From Strigamia acuminata (Eukaryota; Arthropoda; Chilopoda; Geophilomorpha; Linotaeniidae): a stretch of 64,000 bases of DNA. Numbering within the stretch: position 1 is the stretch's first letter; each line of letters opens with the position of its first letter. Both the position numbers and the translations under genes were made by a program. Location of the stretch: assembly GCA_949358305.1 (NCBI GenBank), contig OX442317.1:7258186-7322185 (forward strand). The letters run 5' to 3'. The notes beneath the pieces were generated by a model. It was not told the origin of the DNA and made no database searches. It saw only the letters and a list, made by a program, of their open reading frames with translations. Shown here piece after piece: positions 19,150 to 30,649 of this stretch.

Positions 19150-22100
19150 ATGGCGGAAAATTTGGCGGTGATTTTGCAAGGATGTCGTTCGTCGCTTTTG
19201 TCCGTCGTCGAGGACGTCCTGAACGTATTCACGGTGACGATTTTGAAAGGAGAAATCGACAGGCGCGGATTGGAATCGACGAGCAATTTGAAGCAAGACT
19301 TGATGACGGTACTTTTGCAAAATAACAAGGAAATCGTTGCGTTTGAGGCGGCGGAGGCGGAGAGAATCGCGGCGGAGAAGTTGGTGGAAGACGATGCGGA
19401 GATCGTAGAGAAAACGTCAGCGGAGGAATTGGCGAAAGAAAGGTTGGAGGCGGAGAAACTGGAAGCGGAGGAGGCGGCACGTCCGGCCGGCGGAAGTGGG
19501 GCATCGTCCGCCGAATTGATGGTTTTTCAAATGGCCGAGATGATGAAGATGTTGATGCGGGACAAGTCGGAGACGGCGGCGCGTAATGCGGAAACGGAGA
19601 CGCGTAATTCGGAGTTGTTGGCACAAAATACTTTGGTGATGAACCGCCTCATTTCGTCTCAGTGTCCGCAGACGGTTCCCGCGACCACGGTGGTGCAGAT
19701 GCATTCGACAGTCGACACCGTGAAGGCTATTTCGTCATTTTCGGGTGACGATATGGAAAGTGTTCAAGCGTGGCTGAAGGAGGTGAAACGCGTGGCGAAG
19801 CTTTCGTCTTGGACGGACGAATTAACGTTGTTGAACGCAGCAACTAGGTTGGAAGGTCACGCCAGCGACTGGCAGAAGACCGAAGGAAAGAAAATTATTA
19901 GTCTGGAAGGTTGGATGTGGTCGTTGGAGGAGAGATTTAAAAGCCGCATGAACTTTCACGAATTCTTCGAATTGCAATCTAAAAGAAAACTAGAGGCGTC
20001 AGAGTCGATCGTCCATTACATTTACTCGAAAAATACAATACTGGAGCGTTGCGCGAATCGGATAAGCGAATCGGATCGAGTGTCGATGATTTTGGGCGGA
20101 ATCGGCGAGGAGTTGGTGTCATTTCCTTTGGCATCTGGCAATATCGGTTCGGTTGAGGAGCTGATACATCGCGCGAGGGGTTTGGACGGGGCGAGGAAGA
20201 TTAAGCCAAAGGACAAGAATATTAACAACGTTGAAGTTAAACGAGCAGCAAGGGACGTAGGGAAGGAATCGACGAAGGAAGCGTTGTCAGCGGCGTCGAC
20301 GAACAAGAACTCTCAGCGTCACGTACAATATAAATACGGGATGGATAAGTCAACTCTCACGTGTTTTAAGTGTGGCAAGATCGGACACGTGTCGTTCGAC
20401 TGTTTACTGGCAAGCGCGGGAGCGACGACGGAGAAGACGCCGGAGAAGGTCGCAGCTTGTGTTGTCAAGACAAGGAAACCGGAAATGAATTTAACGGTCG
20501 TTACGTGTAGCGTGGAGGAGTTTGACACGGACGTTGAGGCGCTGATCGATCCGGGCGCAAATTTAACAATTATCGATGGCAGATTTTTGAAGAACGATAC
20601 GGAATTGCGGGCAAATAAATCGGGGGCCAGTTTTCGGGCTGTTAATGGATCACTGAAGATCGACGGGTTTTTGGACATCACGTTTAAAATCGGAGACTTC
20701 GAATCCAGCATGAAGAACGTGGCTGTCTCGTCCGATTTGCCGTTTCCGGTCATCGTCGGTACCGACTGGCGGAGACAGGAGGGTTTGCGTCTCGTGTTGG
20801 AGCCAAATGGCGACGTGAATATCTCCAGGGCGACGGAGTCGGTCAGATTGGGAAATTGCGCAATTTTTAACGAAGCAATCGATCGTGGAGGGGAGTGTCT
20901 CATGGCAGTTTCCGAGGACGAGAAGTTCGCGAAAGAGGTCGACGAAATCGTCGAGTCGGTGGATAGTTCGGTTTCTCAGGAGGAGAAGTTACAGTTGAGA
21001 GCGGTGTTTCACAAGCGGAAGGAGGCATTCAACATCGACGGTTCGCTGGGACTGTACACGGACGAAGAGTGCGAGGTTCCTCTGACCCACGACCGTCCGA
21101 TTCGGTGCAAGCCGAGGCGATTTTCGGTTCAAGAAGAAGTTCGGTTACGAGAGACCGTGGCAAAGTGGAGGAGGTTGGGAATTTGTAGAGAATCGAACTC
21201 GAATTACAATTTTCCTTTCTTCACCGTGGACCAGCCACATCACCCCACCACACCATGGCGCCCTGTAATCGATTTGAGGCGTCTGAACGAGGCGGTGGAT
21301 ATGACAGTATATCGGATGCCGACGATCGATGAGGTTTTGGAGTTTCTGTTGGAAGACGAGCCGCGTTTGTTTAATTCGGGTGACATTGCGATGGCGTACT
21401 ACAATATTTTGCTAAGACAAGCGGACTGTCACAAGATCGCGTTTTTCACGCCCGAAGGTCTTATGGAGTTGCTGCGTATGCCGGTCGGCTACAAATTGGC
21501 TCCGTTCGTGATGCAGAGGGCGATGGACAGGATGTGCAGCGAGGTTAAGCGGACCAAACCATATTTGGACGACGTGGGGCAGTCGGGGAGGTCAGCGGGT
21601 GAGTTGATAATGTCTTGGGACGAATTTTTGGGTTTAGTAATTCAAAAGGGGTTTAAATTAAATTTGACAAAGTGTAAGCTATTAAGAGCAGAGATTAGTT
21701 TCTTGGGTTACATCATTTCGAAAGAGGGGAGGAGACCGGACCCGGAACGATTGTCGGACATCGATAAATTCAAGTTTTTTAAGAACGTTAAGGACGTTAG
21801 GGGTTTCTTGGGATTCGCAGGTTATCATAGACAATTCATTAAGGGTTTCGCGTCGAAAGTAAGGTGTTTGACTTTATTAACAAGAAAAGGGACTAGGTTT
21901 GAGTGGTTGGACGAGCATCAGCGCGCCGTCGATCTGATAAAATCGGAATTAAAGTCGTGCAATTGGTTGGGGAGTTTCCGTAGGGATGCCGAGACCATTC
22001 TGCACGTGGACGCGTCGTACGAAGGTCTTGGGGTAATTTTGCAGCAGCGACAGGGAGGAAAATTGGTCACTATAGCGTTCGCGAGCAAGGGCGTTCCAGA

Positions 22101-23670
22101 ATCGTATTCGAGTGCGCATTCGAACGAATTGGAATGTTTAGCTGTTCACTGGAGCGTCACTGAAAAGTTTCGCTTCTATCTTTCGGGCATTAAGTTCGTG
22201 GTTTTCACCGACAACTGGTCGGTCTCTCATTTACTCGCAAAGAAGGAATTGAATAGGAAATTTGCTCGTTGGATATTAGATTTGCAAGAATTTGACTTTA
22301 CTATCAAGCATAAGGCAGGGAGTCTGAACGTGGTTGCGGATGCGTTATCTAGAGCAGTTAGTATTGATAAATCGAACGTGTTGATTGCAGCGGCATTGAG
22401 GGTTGGGGGAGAGAGGTTGAAGGAGCATCAGGATTCAGATGAACGGTGTGCTGAATTAATTCAGAAATTGGGGGATAAGTTTGAATTGAAGAGCGGGGTT
22501 TTGTGCAAAAAGAAGACATTTAAGGGTAAGGAGATCTGGAGAGTAGTTATTCCTGAGAGGATGAGAGTACAGATAATGAGGGAGGCACACGTTAAGGGCG
22601 GGCACTGCGACGCTTTTCAGACGCGTAGTAGAATTCAGCGCAGAAACTGGTGGGAAGGGATGAGCAAGGACGTGCGTGATTTCGTCAGGAACTGCACACA
22701 GTGTCAGCTTCACAATCATAGAACCAGAAAAGCGGACGGTTTGTTGAAGTCGAGAGCTATTCCACCGAGGCCGTTTCACACGATCGCGGTGGATCACGGA
22801 GGTCCGTACACTAGCAGTTTCGGCTTTACACACATTTTAGTGGCGGTTGACTGCTATTCTCGATTCGTGGTAGCGGTCCCAGTGAGAGACGTTTCAACAA
22901 AAAACACCATTCGCGCGTTGGAGGAGGGCGTAATTGGTCGATTCGGAATTCCAAAGAAAATTATTTCGGATGAGGGAACGGCTTTCATGTCTCGTGAGTT
23001 CAGTTCTTTCGCGCAGGCAAATGGAATTTTGTTGGAAGAATCGCCACCATATCACCACGCGTCGAACGGTTTGGCGGAACGCGAGATTCAGAACGTTTTG
23101 CAGAAATTGAGAAAACTGGGGAATTCGGGGAAGAAGTGGTCGGAGGATCTGGACGCAGCAGTTTGGGCCATCAACACCAACATCCAGTCCTCGCTTGGAT
23201 TCACGCCTTTCGAGTTGGTACACAGCTTCTGGCCTTCAGAAAATTTGGAGTCGGCTTGGTTGGAGGCTTTGGAAGACGGATTCGACTTGGAAGAAATGTG
23301 GCATAAACGCAGAGAGGCCGAGGAAAATCTGGCGAGTTCGCAGACCGAGCAGAAACAGAGATTCGACAGCGGTCGAAAGCCTTCCGATCTCAAGAAGGGA
23401 GACAAGGTGTTGTATTCGAAGGGACCGCGCAACAAAAAGTTTGACACGCTCTTCTCCGGTCCGTTTGAGGTGGTGAGGAAGTTGGGCGAGGAGGTGTTCC
23501 TCATAACGGACGTCGCGGAATCAAGATCGTGGAAAACACATGCATCCCAACTAAAGAGATTTTTCGCCGAGCACCAAGAGGAGATCGTCACGGGAGATGA
23601 GGGAGCGGCAAAGAGCAGCGAGGAGCCATCGGAGGCTCGATACGTTTTGAGAAATCGAAGTGTACCATAA
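19150..23670 (+). CDS. Gag-Pol polyprotein of the Ty3/gypsy element
   Basis: The polyprotein has 1,506 residues from the first ATG (19150); the open frame extends upstream to 19096 only through a TTG. A Gag-like region with Ala/Glu-rich coiled-coil character is followed by a CCHC zinc knuckle (C405, C408, H413, C418). The protease motif reads LIDPGANLTI, with D467 followed by Pro where D-S/T-G is usual. Reverse transcriptase carries D745 and YLDD (805-808). RNase H follows with D954 and D1021 and the closing VADALSR. Integrase has an H1147-H1152-C1182-C1185 zinc site and the catalytic triad D1215, D1274, E1310 with D35E spacing. A GPY/F-type module (FSGPFEVV) precedes the C-terminus. Gag and Pol share one frame, so no frameshift is needed. 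No stop codons interrupt it. Confidence 0.95.
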   Translation: MAENLAVILQGCRSSLLSVVEDVLNVFTVTILKGEIDRRGLESTSNLKQDLMTVLLQNNKEIVAFEAAEAERIAAEKLVEDDAEIVEKTSAEELAKERLEAEKLEAEEAARPAGGSGASSAELMVFQMAEMMKMLMRDKSETAARNAETETRNSELLAQNTLVMNRLISSQCPQTVPATTVVQMHSTVDTVKAISSFSGDDMESVQAWLKEVKRVAKLSSWTDELTLLNAATRLEGHASDWQKTEGKKIISLEGWMWSLEERFKSRMNFHEFFELQSKRKLEASESIVHYIYSKNTILERCANRISESDRVSMILGGIGEELVSFPLASGNIGSVEELIHRARGLDGARKIKPKDKNINNVEVKRAARDVGKESTKEALSAASTNKNSQRHVQYKYGMDKSTLTCFKCGKIGHVSFDCLLASAGATTEKTPEKVAACVVKTRKPEMNLTVVTCSVEEFDTDVEALIDPGANLTIIDGRFLKNDTELRANKSGASFRAVNGSLKIDGFLDITFKIGDFESSMKNVAVSSDLPFPVIVGTDWRRQEGLRLVLEPNGDVNISRATESVRLGNCAIFNEAIDRGGECLMAVSEDEKFAKEVDEIVESVDSSVSQEEKLQLRAVFHKRKEAFNIDGSLGLYTDEECEVPLTHDRPIRCKPRRFSVQEEVRLRETVAKWRRLGICRESNSNYNFPFFTVDQPHHPTTPWRPVIDLRRLNEAVDMTVYRMPTIDEVLEFLLEDEPRLFNSGDIAMAYYNILLRQADCHKIAFFTPEGLMELLRMPVGYKLAPFVMQRAMDRMCSEVKRTKPYLDDVGQSGRSAGELIMSWDEFLGLVIQKGFKLNLTKCKLLRAEISFLGYIISKEGRRPDPERLSDIDKFKFFKNVKDVRGFLGFAGYHRQFIKGFASKVRCLTLLTRKGTRFEWLDEHQRAVDLIKSELKSCNWLGSFRRDAETILHVDASYEGLGVILQQRQGGKLVTIAFASKGVPESYSSAHSNELECLAVHWSVTEKFRFYLSGIKFVVFTDNWSVSHLLAKKELNRKFARWILDLQEFDFTIKHKAGSLNVVADALSRAVSIDKSNVLIAAALRVGGERLKEHQDSDERCAELIQKLGDKFELKSGVLCKKKTFKGKEIWRVVIPERMRVQIMREAHVKGGHCDAFQTRSRIQRRNWWEGMSKDVRDFVRNCTQCQLHNHRTRKADGLLKSRAIPPRPFHTIAVDHGGPYTSSFGFTHILVAVDCYSRFVVAVPVRDVSTKNTIRALEEGVIGRFGIPKKIISDEGTAFMSREFSSFAQANGILLEESPPYHHASNGLAEREIQNVLQKLRKLGNSGKKWSEDLDAAVWAINTNIQSSLGFTPFELVHSFWPSENLESAWLEALEDGFDLEEMWHKRREAEENLASSQTEQKQRFDSGRKPSDLKKGDKVLYSKGPRNKKFDTLFSGPFEVVRKLGEEVFLITDVAESRSWKTHASQLKRFFAEHQEEIVTGDEGAAKSSEEPSEARYVLRNRSVP

Positions 23671-23707
23671 TTTTGTAATTTTGTATTGTTGTCGAGGACG
23701 ACAACCC

Positions 23708-23717
23708 AAAAGGGGGG
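23708..23717 (+). promoter_or_regulatory. Polypurine tract
   Basis: AAAAGGGGGG lies three bases (TCG) before the 3' LTR and is the expected plus-strand primer. The small gap to the LTR is slightly unusual. Confidence 0.8.
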
Positions 23718-23720
23718 TCG

Positions 23721-23854
23721 TGTAAGCGATAGCGCCCCCTGGGGGTCTTTTCGATGACTTGTTCTATGTAATTTGGATTTGTTCTATGCTTTGAGATAAT
23801 AAATCAGTCTAGTTCAGACATTCAACTTAACCGTATGTCTAAATCATTCTCACA
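23721..23854 (+). repeat. 3' LTR of the gypsy element
   Basis: Base-for-base identical to the 5' LTR by eye over 134 bp, followed by the target duplication GCGAT. Confidence 0.95.
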
Positions 23855-24032
23855 GCGATCTTCTGCGCCCCACTTTATCTACCGGTGCATTACATTTTTC
23901 AAAAATTAACTACTAAAAAAGAAATTTTGTATAAAATTGATTTTCAGCCATTTTGAATTGTACACAGAGCGATCAGAGCAGTTATTTTTGTTTGCAATTT
24001 AATAATTGCAATTGGGAAAATCGTGATATTTC

Positions 24033-24060
24033 GGCCGCGTTTGAGCTATCAAACGCGGCC
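24033..24060. repeat. 12-bp GC-rich hairpin
   Basis: GGCCGCGTTTGA and TCAAACGCGGCC flank GCTA. It resembles GGCCGCGTTTGTGCGATCTA-type hairpins at 3640-3790. The sequence to its right ends near 24214 with TGAACGCACC, the inverse of GGTGCGTTCA termini seen at 50831, so it may be inside a related but poorly preserved element. Confidence 0.8.
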
Positions 24061-24214
24061 AAAAGTTTTTAAATCTCAAACAGAAGTCAAATTGCGCATG
24101 CGCAACAGTTGGATTTTCAAAAAAATTTAGGCCGTTCAAAGTTGAAATCCGATTTCCTTGATTTCAGAAAATCAAGAAAATCACGATTTCGGAAATCCAT
24201 ATTATATTGAACGC

Positions 24215-25531
24215 ACCTCTTGTATGTATGGAAGTGATAGTTTGAAGTTTATTCCTTAGTCCCTCCGTTCTGTCAAGTTCATTATTTATGATTAACCGTT
24301 CGGTTTGTGAATAGACAAGTCAATGAATTATTAAAACAACAATGCGCTTTTTTAAAATATCTTGATGGAGCCGATGTTCCTTACTGAGAATTTGGCGTCT
24401 TCAATTTATTCATTAATAAGTTGTAGCTGTGTGTTGAAGATGTAATTTCCCATTCATTTAATTTCATTAATTCCTTGCATTTCATTTATTATGTGTTTCA
24501 AAGAATGAAAGTGCTATTTTATGGTTTAACTTCTAAACTAGGTTTGTTTATTTTCTCTACATATCATATTGCACTCGCTAATTGCATCAGTAAATATTTT
24601 AACCATTGTCTACTAGGCTATGGGCTATGAAGAAAATTCAACAATTCGCAACGAGACTGTACAAACATTGTGTTGCATAAAATGATGTAAAACAGTTTCT
24701 TAATTTTTTTTATGAATAGAAAATTAATTAATTGAATATGTCTTTTCATTTCAGACATTTCTATTTGCGATGTTTTATCTAAGGAAAAAGAATTTCTTGT
24801 TTCTTTCCTTTGTTCGCTTGTTCGCGTCTCGGTAAATTGAAATTCGACAGGATTTTTCTTTTCAAAAGTTAATAATTAAAAGTTTTGGTAAGTTTTTAAT
24901 AAAATTTAGTATGTTAAGCAGATTTTAATTAAATGATGGATTGTAGGTCGTAAGGAGCTTTACGTTATGTCCTGCGATTGGAAGACTGGTGGTTAATCAA
25001 AAGTTGCATTTTGACCTGCAGCAAAGACGCTTCATTTAAAAAGCCTATTTTCGTATTCAAAGGTTTAGTGCTATTTTTTTAATGTTTATAACCGTAACAC
25101 TGTGATAAATACCTCAACGGAAAGCAACTTAAAGAGAAAACGCGCTTTGATTTTGATATTGAAGTAGATTATGGTGAAAAGGACACGTTTTAGAAGCAAA
25201 GGGAACCTTAAGGGAAATAAATTGATTTTTTTTTTATTTTTATTTTTTTTATAAACTATAAATTGTCAGTGGGCTTGTATAGGTAAGAAAATTGCCACTG
25301 TCTTGAATGTTTCCATTATTTATGAGAGTTAAAGTGAGGTGTAAAGTGTTTTAAGGCAAGTGTGACAAGGCACTTAGGTTACCAACAAGTTTCGTGTGTG
25401 GAATAATAAAAGTTCAAAAGTGAATTTTATTTGACAACTTAGACATTTCTTGCATTACGGTAAAATGCAGAAGGCAATTAAAAACTAGAGTTAAAATTTG
25501 CATTCTATCTCTTTACTTTGATATTAGATAG
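24215..25531. other. No recognised feature
   Basis: AT-rich sequence without a convincing open frame, repeat or splice-flanked exon. Confidence 0.4.
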
Positions 25532-25838
25532 ATAATACATTGGAATTATATTGCAATGTAGTTTGAAATGCGAGAATGCATTTTGTGATACATTTTTGCA
25601 TGCCATTGGTAATACATTTTGTTAAATGTATAAAGACAACCATTAATGTTGATTGTCTAAACTAGACTGCTTTATTCATAAAAAGGTACATTTATGTATA
25701 GAACAACTTCCGAAATGCAAATTTTGACCCCCAGGGGGAGCTTGTGCTCACAGTATTATGGAATGCATTTTTTCAATTTTATTATGGAATGCGTTAAGTG
25801 AAAAGCGATGTGTTGTAAAATATGTTTTTGAACCATAT
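25532..25838 (+). repeat. CATATGG-family MITE copy with internal insertion
   Basis: The left blocks (ACATTGGAATTATATTGCAA, AGAATGCATTTTGTGATACA) and right blocks (TGTTGTAAAATATG, TTTTTGAACCATATG ending about 25838) follow the family. About 100 bases between roughly 25645 and 25745 are not shared. They include a short GACAACCA..TTGATTGTC hairpin. Confidence 0.55.
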
Positions 25839-28800
25839 GGGAAAGAATGTTTAAAATGGTTTTGAGAAAGTAATGCTACAACTTTTATCAGTATATGGTT
25901 GAAAGATAGACACCATTTGTTTGAAGGCAATGGAAAACACTGAAATAAAGCGACAAGCAATGATTGTTGGTGTGTTGTATTGTAAACTTGATTTATTGAG
26001 CAGTTGAAAGCGTTGCCGAGTTTTGACTGAAGACGGCAAATACCGACAACAGCCGGAAGGATGATCAAGTGGGTCGGATAATATGACTGTTTATTTCCAA
26101 AGTAAATTTGCAGCTTTTTGGAACCATTAGCCGTTTTTATTTTAATATGAAGGACGAATCCACAGCCTATTTAGCAATTATAATATTAGTTAAATGCAAT
26201 TTTAAAAATAAAAAATAAATATTTGAATATTATGGGGGTTTTTAATTTACTACGGTAATAAGTTTTTTTTTTTTTACACATTTTTTGGGTTGAAAATATG
26301 GATTCGTTAACACAAATGATGTTCATGCGCGGAATGATTTTGCGTGAAGATTAAAAAAATTGCAAAAGGGAATTTTTTTTCTTCTTACTTTTCAATCAAG
26401 TTGAAAGGAAGAACATCAGAGCCCAATGTGAAATTAATAAAATGCGTAGAGGCAGTGAAGCAGGGTGTGAAAAATTTAATCAAGTGTCTATGTATGTATG
26501 TAATTTTTTTGTTTAAATTTTTTTTTTTTTTTTTATGAAAATGCAAAAGTTTTTCTTGTGAAACGTGGTTATTTTTTTAAGCTATCAACACTAGTGGAAG
26601 ATAAATTAAAATTTCATGCATGAAGCATTTTTGCTCATCTTTCTACTGTCAACAAATAATTAAATTTGCAAGCATTAGGATAAGCGGAAAGAATTTTATA
26701 CGATCATGGTACAGGGAGATAAATGTATTGACGAAATCTTTTAATTTATAATTTAAGTGCGTTTGAAAAATGGTCGTAATGAAGTTTTGACATTCATTTC
26801 TCTTCTCATAATTCCACTTCGAAAAAAATATATGCCATCGTTGCTTCCCTGTCTTACCTTAATTCATTTTGTATGACACTTAAATGTTTCTTAACGAATA
26901 AACACTATTCTAATTTCTACCGTATGATTGATTGGTCTCCATGGAATGAAAATTCCATACAACTACATGAATCATTTAGTACATATACACTAATATATGA
27001 AGTTTTATTGTGTTTTTTTATCAAACTTATTTCATACGAAGTTTATTAGAAACAACAACAATTCTCGATAAACTGATAACAAAAAAAATAAGCAATTTTT
27101 CTTTTATTTTTCTATATTTTAATTACTTCAATCATAGACGAAAACAAGGTCAACATACTCCACATTCTTTATCTCTCTTTATCTGTCTGATAGACCGGAA
27201 ATCTCATTGAGCAGGAACTGAAGTGCTCATGCTCAGAAAATTGTTGGTTCAATAAAGCTAGCACTGTTTTTAGCTTCACACACGGTCTCTTAATAAGATG
27301 GGAATTGTCCAGTGGTTTCTAGATTGAAAAAAAGCTACAAGCCATAAGAAATGTCAGAATAAATGGATCTCAAGTTTAAAGCTTGAGCTAATATTTTTTT
27401 AAAAGGCGTTGTAGGCAATGCTTTTCTTTTTTTCTTTTTTATTTCAATTTGTCATTGCGGTAGCCGCCCAAAAACAATTACCGGAGCCTGATGTGGTGAG
27501 GAGTGTGCATTTGTCAGATTTCTTTGAAGCCCGCGTAAAACGTGATGGAACATGATTGTTTCTTTAAGTCTTTTTAGCCGTTGAAGGTGACTCTTACTAT
27601 GTGGTCTGTCACACTGACTATTGTGATCAGAGCAAGAAGTGGACAAAGAAACTCTCCAAAGCAGAAGTCCTAAGATGAAGAAAAAGGAGAGCGAACTTGT
27701 GTGTGTTTGCGACAAGGATTAGTAATAGGGAGGGATGTCATTGACAGAGTGATTTTTTTCTGGACTTGTGCGACTTCTTGATTAACCAAGAATCTGAAAA
27801 ATAAGGACAAAATGATTGCTCTTCAGATTAATATCGATTACTATTACTAGCCAAATAATGCAATGATATAAAACAAAAAAGAAATTCCCACTTTCTTACC
27901 AGTTTTAAGTTAACAAATGCAGGAGTTTTACCATATTGTGCAGTACAAAGCGAGTTTTAGCCTTTTTATCGATCTTCAAACTCGTAACAAAAGCATCAGG
28001 CTGGATTTAAGAAAGTGCTTGGGTCCCCCACATTACTAGTATTAGATTACAGGTTAAAACTCAGAAGAAGATTTAATAATACACAAAGGTACCGGGCAGT
28101 CTCTAGGCTTAAAACCTTGAATTTTATAGCTGTGGGCCCCATAATTTGTTGATCCGGGGCTCTATAATTGTTTTTGAACCGTGGGCCCCTGCGAAAACTT
28201 TTCAATTTGATGTATGGACCAATTCTAAGTGTATGTCCAACTTTAGGGCTGTGCATTTTCCATGTTTATATACATTTTATCGCCCTATAGACTGTGCCTA
28301 GTTCTAATAAAAACGCCAGTCAATTCGAAGGGCACTACACCACAAAACATTGATAGAAGCATCAAAACCTCTGAGTATTGGAGTTTGTTTCTGACATTAT
28401 GTAGCATCTAGGAAGAAAATGTAATCATTTTTTGTTTGACCTTTCTTAAGCTATAATTACAACTTTAGTTAAATCAGTGCAATCAGACGTTTGCATTATT
28501 GTCTGTGCTTTGAAAACCGATCCGAACAGTGAAAGTAGTAAAAGTGTGGTATCTATAATGAAGTTATTTTTTTCTGGGTTGCCCATTGTGCTTTCTTTGT
28601 GGGTTTACCTAAAATTCCAATATAAGCACAATGGGCGAGAAGATAACATTGCCTTTCTTATTACACTGCGAATGTTTCTTTTTGGAATTTTCTTTAGCTG
28701 TTAGCTGTGGAAATGCCTTGGCAATATCATACACATCCAGAGCCGAATATAGATATGTGTGCAGGTCAGAATTGTTTATTAAAAAAGTTTGAATTTGGTA

Positions 28801-30618
28801 AGAATGAAATAAATTTAACGTAAGGTGAAAGATGAAGAAACTGGAGTAGAATTTAATAAAGTTCAACGTTCTGAAAACATTTTAATCAATAGGCGAAGTA
28901 ATTTGAGGCTTTTCTTTGACATTTCAAGTAAAATGTCAAAACCTTTCTTTGTTTCTTTTCTTTTCTTTTTTATTTTTCATTCGTTACAAAGACACAAAAA
29001 AATTACGGACTAATTTAAGACACTGAAAGATGAATAAGAATAAGCTTGTCTTAATGAATATTTCAAAATTGGGAATTAAGTATTAATTAAAAAAAAAACA
29101 AATGTGTTATTTATTTGACTATTCGCAATGTGCGAGACGGTTAAGTCGGCCCCAACCGGATTCCGTACATCGTTAACTTATAGTTAACAACATTTATTGC
29201 CTCTTTATATAATTTATATTTTGCGTTATAACTTGCGCGCGTTAAATTCGATTCGATTTGAATTCAATTTTTCATTTCATTTATGGATGGAATTTGATGT
29301 GCTTTGCATTGCATCGCTATGCTATCATGCAGTTGCACCTGTTGCACGATTTTCTGACAGTTTGTTAATTATATTTTTGCAGATAAAGTATTTTAGTTGC
29401 AACTTTAACTCGTAAGTTATACATTCTTGATTTCAAAGCGGAAGGGGAGAAAAAAAAAGGCAATATTTCTTTAGCTCGTACTTTATCTATCTTATCCATC
29501 ACCTTCACAATTTCAACGGAACTCTATTTCTTGAGAATGTCTTCAGTCACTGTGTCACTTTCTCTTCAACATGCAGAAATATTCCTAGACTTTGCACTTG
29601 GAATTTGATTCGGAGAATGATAGATCAACTTTAGTACAGCGTCAGCACTTCTACCGGCGGACGTATTGTATAAACATCGTTATAACGAGGCTGGGGTGAG
29701 TTTCAGTCAAGCAAGACGCGCGCAAGCGAAATGCATCATTTCGACATTTTGGCCCTTGCGTCGTTACGATTAAAGTCACGGCAATGCACGGATTTCTATG
29801 CAGGCCTGGCCGTGAAATCACACCGAAATCCGGTAGCAGAGAGCGCTCTCTTTCGCTTGACTGCCTACTGCCATGTTCAGTTTTCGCTTGCAGGTGGAGT
29901 GAAAAATAAGTCCAGCGTGGTAAATGGTAGAGGATAATATTGCGGAGCGAGGAAAGCGAGAGGTCTGCGGCATTGCTTAAAAGACGGGGCACAAATGGAA
30001 AGTGGAGAAATTATCAATGGCTTCGCGAGGTGCAAATTACTTCCTGCACCGTGCCCCACTTTATCATTTGACCCAGCTGCATGTTAAAACTTTAAATGCG
30101 CTAACGTTTCATGCCGTTTTGCCAAAAAGTTTTTGTTTTTTTCTCGAGAAACGTGCAAAGCCAAGTTTTCTCCTTCATTTATCAAGTGCTGCCCCTTAGA
30201 AGCGTCACACTTTACTGCATTGCAAACTTTTTCTTTTATAGCAAATGCTAATCTAATTATTTCGAATTGTCAACGTTTTTCTTCGCTGTCAATAAATGTT
30301 TTTAAGGGGCTAGCCTACCTTATTATTTTGACATGTTTTGGTCAATAGATGGCGCTGATTACTAAAACCAAATCACCTACAATATTATCACACACTAGAA
30401 AGTAGTGCATAAAAGGGGTTCCAACTTAATCCTTTCTTGGAATTAAAAGGGGTTGTGGGTATTAAAGGGGTCAAGTGTTTTTTATTTAAAAAATAAATAA
30501 ATGCTATTCAGAATAAACTTTTGGCCAGAATTTTGATTTTTCAGTTGTGATAAAAAAAAATAGATTTTAATAAAAAAAATTTAATGTAATAATTTTGATT
30601 TTTTCAAAGGTTAATTAC
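25839..30618. other. No recognised gene
   Basis: About 4.8 kb with only short frames, none with a domain I can name, plus several A/T runs (26263-26275, 26514-26534). The stretch around 29650-30060 is less AT-rich and carries overlapping frames on both strands, but no splice signals or motifs support an exon. Confidence 0.4.
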
Positions 30619-30649
30619 AATTATTATTGGCAAATAGTCGTGAATTTGC

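Larger units (their letters stand above)
18715..23854 (+). mobile_element. Complete Ty3/gypsy LTR retrotransposon
   Basis: The 5,140-bp element is bounded by identical 134-bp LTRs and a 5-bp target duplication GCGAT (18710-18714 and 23855-23859). It has a primer-binding site, one intact Gag-Pol frame (protease, reverse transcriptase, RNase H, integrase in Ty3 order), a polypurine tract and no envelope frame. LTR identity and the open frame show a recent insertion, and the copy may still be active. Confidence 0.95.
18666..23900 (+). mobile_element. hAT-like repeat interrupted by the gypsy element
   Basis: CAGGTTCCCAAACTATTTAG at 18666 followed by CATCGTGACCCA is typical of the left end of hAT-superfamily MITEs. 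It runs into the gypsy target site GCGAT and resumes after the 3' LTR as GCGATCTTCTGCGCCCCAC. The right limit is not clear; 23900 is only a nominal end. Confidence 0.45.

Noticed and set aside
23195-23476. Open frames inside the gypsy integrase in other frames and on the other strand
   Set aside because: Shadows of the Gag-Pol frame in a less AT-rich coding region.
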